Shown here piece by piece: positions 60,900 through 64,000 of a stretch of 64,000 nucleotides of DNA. The stretch covers positions 1 to 64,000 of the forward strand of contig JAKCOZ010000329.1 of assembly GCA_022605955.1 (NCBI GenBank), given 5' to 3'. The stretch comes from Rallus limicola (lineage: Eukaryota > Chordata > Aves > Gruiformes > Rallidae). The translations under genes were made by a program, and so were the position numbers. A model generated the notes under the pieces. That model made no database searches. It was not told the DNA's origin and saw nothing but the letters and a program-made list of their open reading frames with translations. Numbering within the stretch: the first letter of the stretch is position 1; every line of letters begins with the position of its first letter.

Positions 60900-63800
60900 G
60901 CCCTAGCAGACTGCTGTTCAAAACATGCTAAACGTCCAGCAATAACTCCCAAAGTAAAGAAGCTAGGACTGAAAGGCATAGCTTGCCTGAAACTTCCTAA
61001 CAGGACACACAAGCAGACCCTGTCACTTTGGCTCTCAGCCTTTTCCTTTGCCTGGAAAGAAGGAACATACCTGCTACCTCCTACAGTGCTTTCCTCGGTC
61101 CTAGCAGACTGCAGTTCAAAACATGCTAAACGTCCAGCAATAACTCCCAAAGTAAAGAAGCTAGGCATGAAAGGCATAGCTTGTCTGAAACCTCCTAACA
61201 GGACACACAAGCAGACCCTGTCACTTTGGCTCTCAGCCTTTTCCTTTGCCTGGAAAGAGGGAACATGCCTGGAACCTCCTACGGTGCTTTTCTCGGCCCT
61301 AGCAGACTGCAGTTCAAAACATGCTAAACGTCCAGCAATAACTCCCAAAGTAAAGAAGCTAGGCATGAAAGGCATAGCTTGTCTGAAACCTCCTAACAGG
61401 ACACACAAGCAGACCCTGTCACTTTGGCTCTCAGCCTTTTCCTTTGCCTGGAAAGAGGGAACATGCCTGGAACCTCCTACGGTGCTTTTCTCGGCCCTAG
61501 CAGACTGCAGTTCAAAACATGCTAAACGTCCAGCAATAACTCCCAAAGTAAAGAAGCTAGGACTGAAAGGCATAGCTTGTCTGAAACCTCCTAACAGGAC
61601 ACACAAGCAGACCCTGTCACTTTGGCTCTCAGCCTTTTCCTTTGCCTGGAAAGAAGGAACATACCTGCTACCTCCTACAGTGCTTTCCTCGGTCCTATCA
61701 GACTGCAGTTCAAAACATGCTAAACGTCCAGCAATAACTCCCAAAGTAAAGAAGCTAGGCCTGAAAGGCATAGCTTGTCTGAAACCTCCTAACAGGACAC
61801 ACAAGCAGACCCTGTCACTTTGGCTCTCAGCCTTTTCCTTTGCCTGGAAAGAGGGAACATGCCTGGAACCTCCTACGGTGCTTTTCTCGGCCCTAGCAGA
61901 CTGCAGTTCAAAACATGCTAAACGTCCAGCAATAACTCCCAAAGTAAAGAAGCTAGGACTGAAAGGCATAGCTTGTCTGAAACCTCCTAACAGGACACAC
62001 AAGCAGACCCTGTCACTTTGGCTCTCAGCCTTTTCCTTTGCCTGGAAAGAAGGAACATACCTGCTACCTCCTACGGTGCTCTTCTCGGCCCTAGCAGACT
62101 GCAGTTCAAAACATGCTAAACGTCCAGCAATAACTCCCAAAGTAAAGAAGCTAGGCCTGAAAGGCATAGCTTGTCTGAAACCTCCTAACAGGACACACAA
62201 GCAGACCCTGTCACTTTGGCTCTCAGCCTTTTCCTTTGCCTGGAAAGAGGGAACATGCCTGGAACCTCCTACGGTGCTTTTCTCGGCCCTAGCAGACTGC
62301 AGTTCAAAACATGCTAAACGTCCAGCAATAACTCCCAAAGTAAAGAAGCTAGGCATGAAAGGCATAGCTTGTCTGAAACCTCCTAACAGGACACACAAGC
62401 AGACCCTGTCACTTTGGCTCTCAGCCTTTTCCTTTGCCTGGAAAGAGGGAACATGCCTGGAACCTCCTACGGTGCTTTTCTCGGCCCTAGCAGACTGCAG
62501 TTCAAAACATGCTAAACGTCCAGCAATAACTCCCAAAGTAAAGAAGCTAGGACTGAAAGGCATAGCTTGTCTGAAACCTCCTAACAGGAAACACAAGCAG
62601 ACCCTGTCACTTTGGCTCTCAGCCTTTTCCTTGGCCTGGAAAGAAGGAACATACCTGCTACCTCCTACAGTGCTTTTCTCGGCCCTAGCAGACTGCAGTT
62701 CAAAACATGCTAAACGTCCAGCAATAACTCCCAAAGTAAAGAAGCTAGGACTGAAAGGCATAGCTTGTCTGAAACCTCCTAACAGGACACACAAGCAGAC
62801 CCTGTCACTTTGGCTCTCAGCCTTTTCCTTTGCCTGGAAAGAGGGAACATGCCTGGAACCTCCTACGGTGCTTTTCTCGGCCCTAGCAGACTGCAGTTCA
62901 AAACATGCTAAACGTCCAGCAATAACTCCCAAAGTAAAGAAGCTAGGCATGAAAGGCATAGCTTGTCTGAAACCTCCTAACAGGACACACAAGCAGACCC
63001 TGTCACTTTGGCTCTCAGCCTTTTCCTTTGCCTGGAAAGAGGGAACATGCCTGGAACCTCCTACGGTGCTTTTCTCGGCCCTAGCAGACTGCTGTTCAAA
63101 ACATGCTAAATGTCCAGCAATAACTCCCAAAGTAAAGAAGCTAGGACTGAAAGGCATAGCTTGCCTGAAACTTCCTAACAGGACACACAAGCAGACCCTG
63201 TCACTTTGGCTCTCAGCCTTTTCCTTTGCCTGGAAAGAAGGAACATACCTGCTACCTCCTACAGTGCTTTCCTCGGTCCTAGCAGACTGCAGTTCAAAAC
63301 ATGCTAAACGTCCAGCAATAACTCCCAAAGTAAAGAAGCTAGGCATGAAAGGCATAGCTTGTCTGAAACCTCCTAACAGGACACACAAGCAGACCCTGTC
63401 ACTTTGGCTCTCAGCCTTTTCCTTTGCCTGGAAAGAGGGAACATGCCTGGAACCTCCTACGGTGCTTTTCTCGGCCCTAGCAGACTGCAGTTCAAAACAT
63501 GCTAAACGTCCAGCAATAACTCCCAAAGTAAAGAAGCTAGGACTGAAAGGCATAGCTTGTCTGAAACCTCCTAACAGGACACACAAGCAGACCCTGTCAC
63601 TTTGGCTCTCAGCCTTTTCCTTTGCCTGGAAAGAGGGAACATGCCTGGAACCTCCTACGGTGCTTTTCTCGGCCCTAGCAGACTGCAGTTCAAAACATGC
63701 TAAACGTCCAGCAATAACTCCCAAAGTAAAGAAGCTAGGACTGAAAGGCATAGCTTGTCTGAAACCTCCTAACAGGACACACAAGCAGACCCTGTCACTT

Positions 63801-64000
63801 TGGCTCTCAGCCTTTTCCTTTGCCTGGAAAGAAGGAACATACCTGCTACCTCCTACAGTGCTTTCCTCGGTCCTATCAGACTGCAGTTCAAAACATGCTA
63901 AACGTCCAGCAATAACTCCCAAAGTAAAGAAGCTAGGCCTGAAAGGCATAGCTTGTCTGAAACCTCCTAACAGGACACACAAGCAGACCCTGTCACTTTG
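60900..64000 (-). repeat. 11-monomer higher-order repeat, 2178-bp period
   Basis: GCTGTTCAAA (60913 and 63091), GCTTGCCTGAAACTTCC (AACTTCC at 60991 and 63169) and TCCTATCAGAC (61696 and 63874) are each exactly 2178 bp (11 x 198) apart. A related monomer with GCTGTTC and AACTTCC also lies 3960 bp (20 x 198) before the first, at about 56953-57031. The second copy is cut by the window end. Confidence 0.8.

Larger units (their letters stand above)
49086..64000 (-). repeat. 198-bp satellite array, right arm (inverted orientation)
   Basis: About 75 copies of the same monomer run here as the reverse complement. Using TCCAGCAATA as a phase mark, the first copy is at 49252 and the last at 63905. That is 14,653 bp, or 74 x 198 plus 1, the extra base being the insertion near 49358-49363. 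This arm has its own variant set. One recurrent class reads, on the + strand, GAAGGAACATACC followed by CTGCTACC and then TTCCTCGGTCC. It translates in the satellite's forward frame as TEEST instead of AEKST, and TEEST is not seen in the left arm. Variants typical of the left arm (TTTAATTTGG, CAGTTAGCTAGG, CCTGGTAGG) are absent here. The array continues past the window edge. Confidence 0.99.

Noticed and set aside
54065..63982. 3305-codon - strand frame and matching + strand frames in the right arm
   Set aside because: Same explanation: the inverted array puts the same two open frames on the opposite strands.
1..64000. CRISPR array
   Set aside because: Repeats are 198 bp, directly abutting, with no unique spacers and no cas genes.
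1..64000. Bacterial or phage repeat gene region
   Set aside because: There is no gene between repeats, no ribosome binding sites with consistent spacing, and pure satellite over 64 kb. This is a eukaryotic pattern.
1..64000. Telomeric repeats, transposon insertions or a viral insertion within the array
   Set aside because: Phase counting accounts for every base in both arms apart from three 1-bp changes, leaving no room for any insertion.

Overview
The whole 64,000-base window is one uninterrupted tandem satellite DNA array. I find no gene, RNA gene, transposon or unique sequence. The monomer is 198 bp, about 49% GC, and there are roughly 323 copies. Neighbouring copies usually differ at only a few positions. 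This is a eukaryotic pattern, as in centromeric, pericentromeric or other heterochromatic arrays. A recurrent CpG-to-TpG change inside the monomer fits a genome with cytosine methylation, and 198 bp is close to one nucleosome repeat. A vertebrate is plausible, but I do not recognise the satellite and cannot name the organism.

The window has two arms of opposite orientation. The left arm (1-49085) carries about 248 monomers head-to-tail on the + strand. The right arm (49086-64000) carries about 75 monomers in reverse. They meet tail-to-tail at 49081-49086 with almost no spacer, forming a fold-back with a 5-base loop. Length is nearly invariant. By phase counting, the left arm differs from perfect 198-bp periodicity by only two 1-bp deletions (near 20263 and 21450), and the right arm by one 1-bp insertion (near 49358-49363).

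Above the monomer there are several layers of higher-order duplication, traced by rare marker variants. Most of 1-22 kb reappears in the same order at about 27.5-46 kb, offset 27,520 bp at the start and changing locally by whole monomers. A head block occurs three times (from about 131, 23493 and 27651). The 9.3-14.2 kb block recurs at 14.6-18.5 kb and again from 38.2 kb. Local tandem duplications of 990, 1187 and 1386 bp sit inside these. The right arm has its own 9-, 11- and 12-monomer units (1782, 2178 and 2376 bp) and a variant set almost absent from the left arm, so the two arms have been homogenised separately.

Because 198 is divisible by 3 and the consensus has an open frame on each strand, very long open frames arise, including one of about 27 kb on the - strand. 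I treat these as by-products of the repeat and annotate no protein-coding gene.
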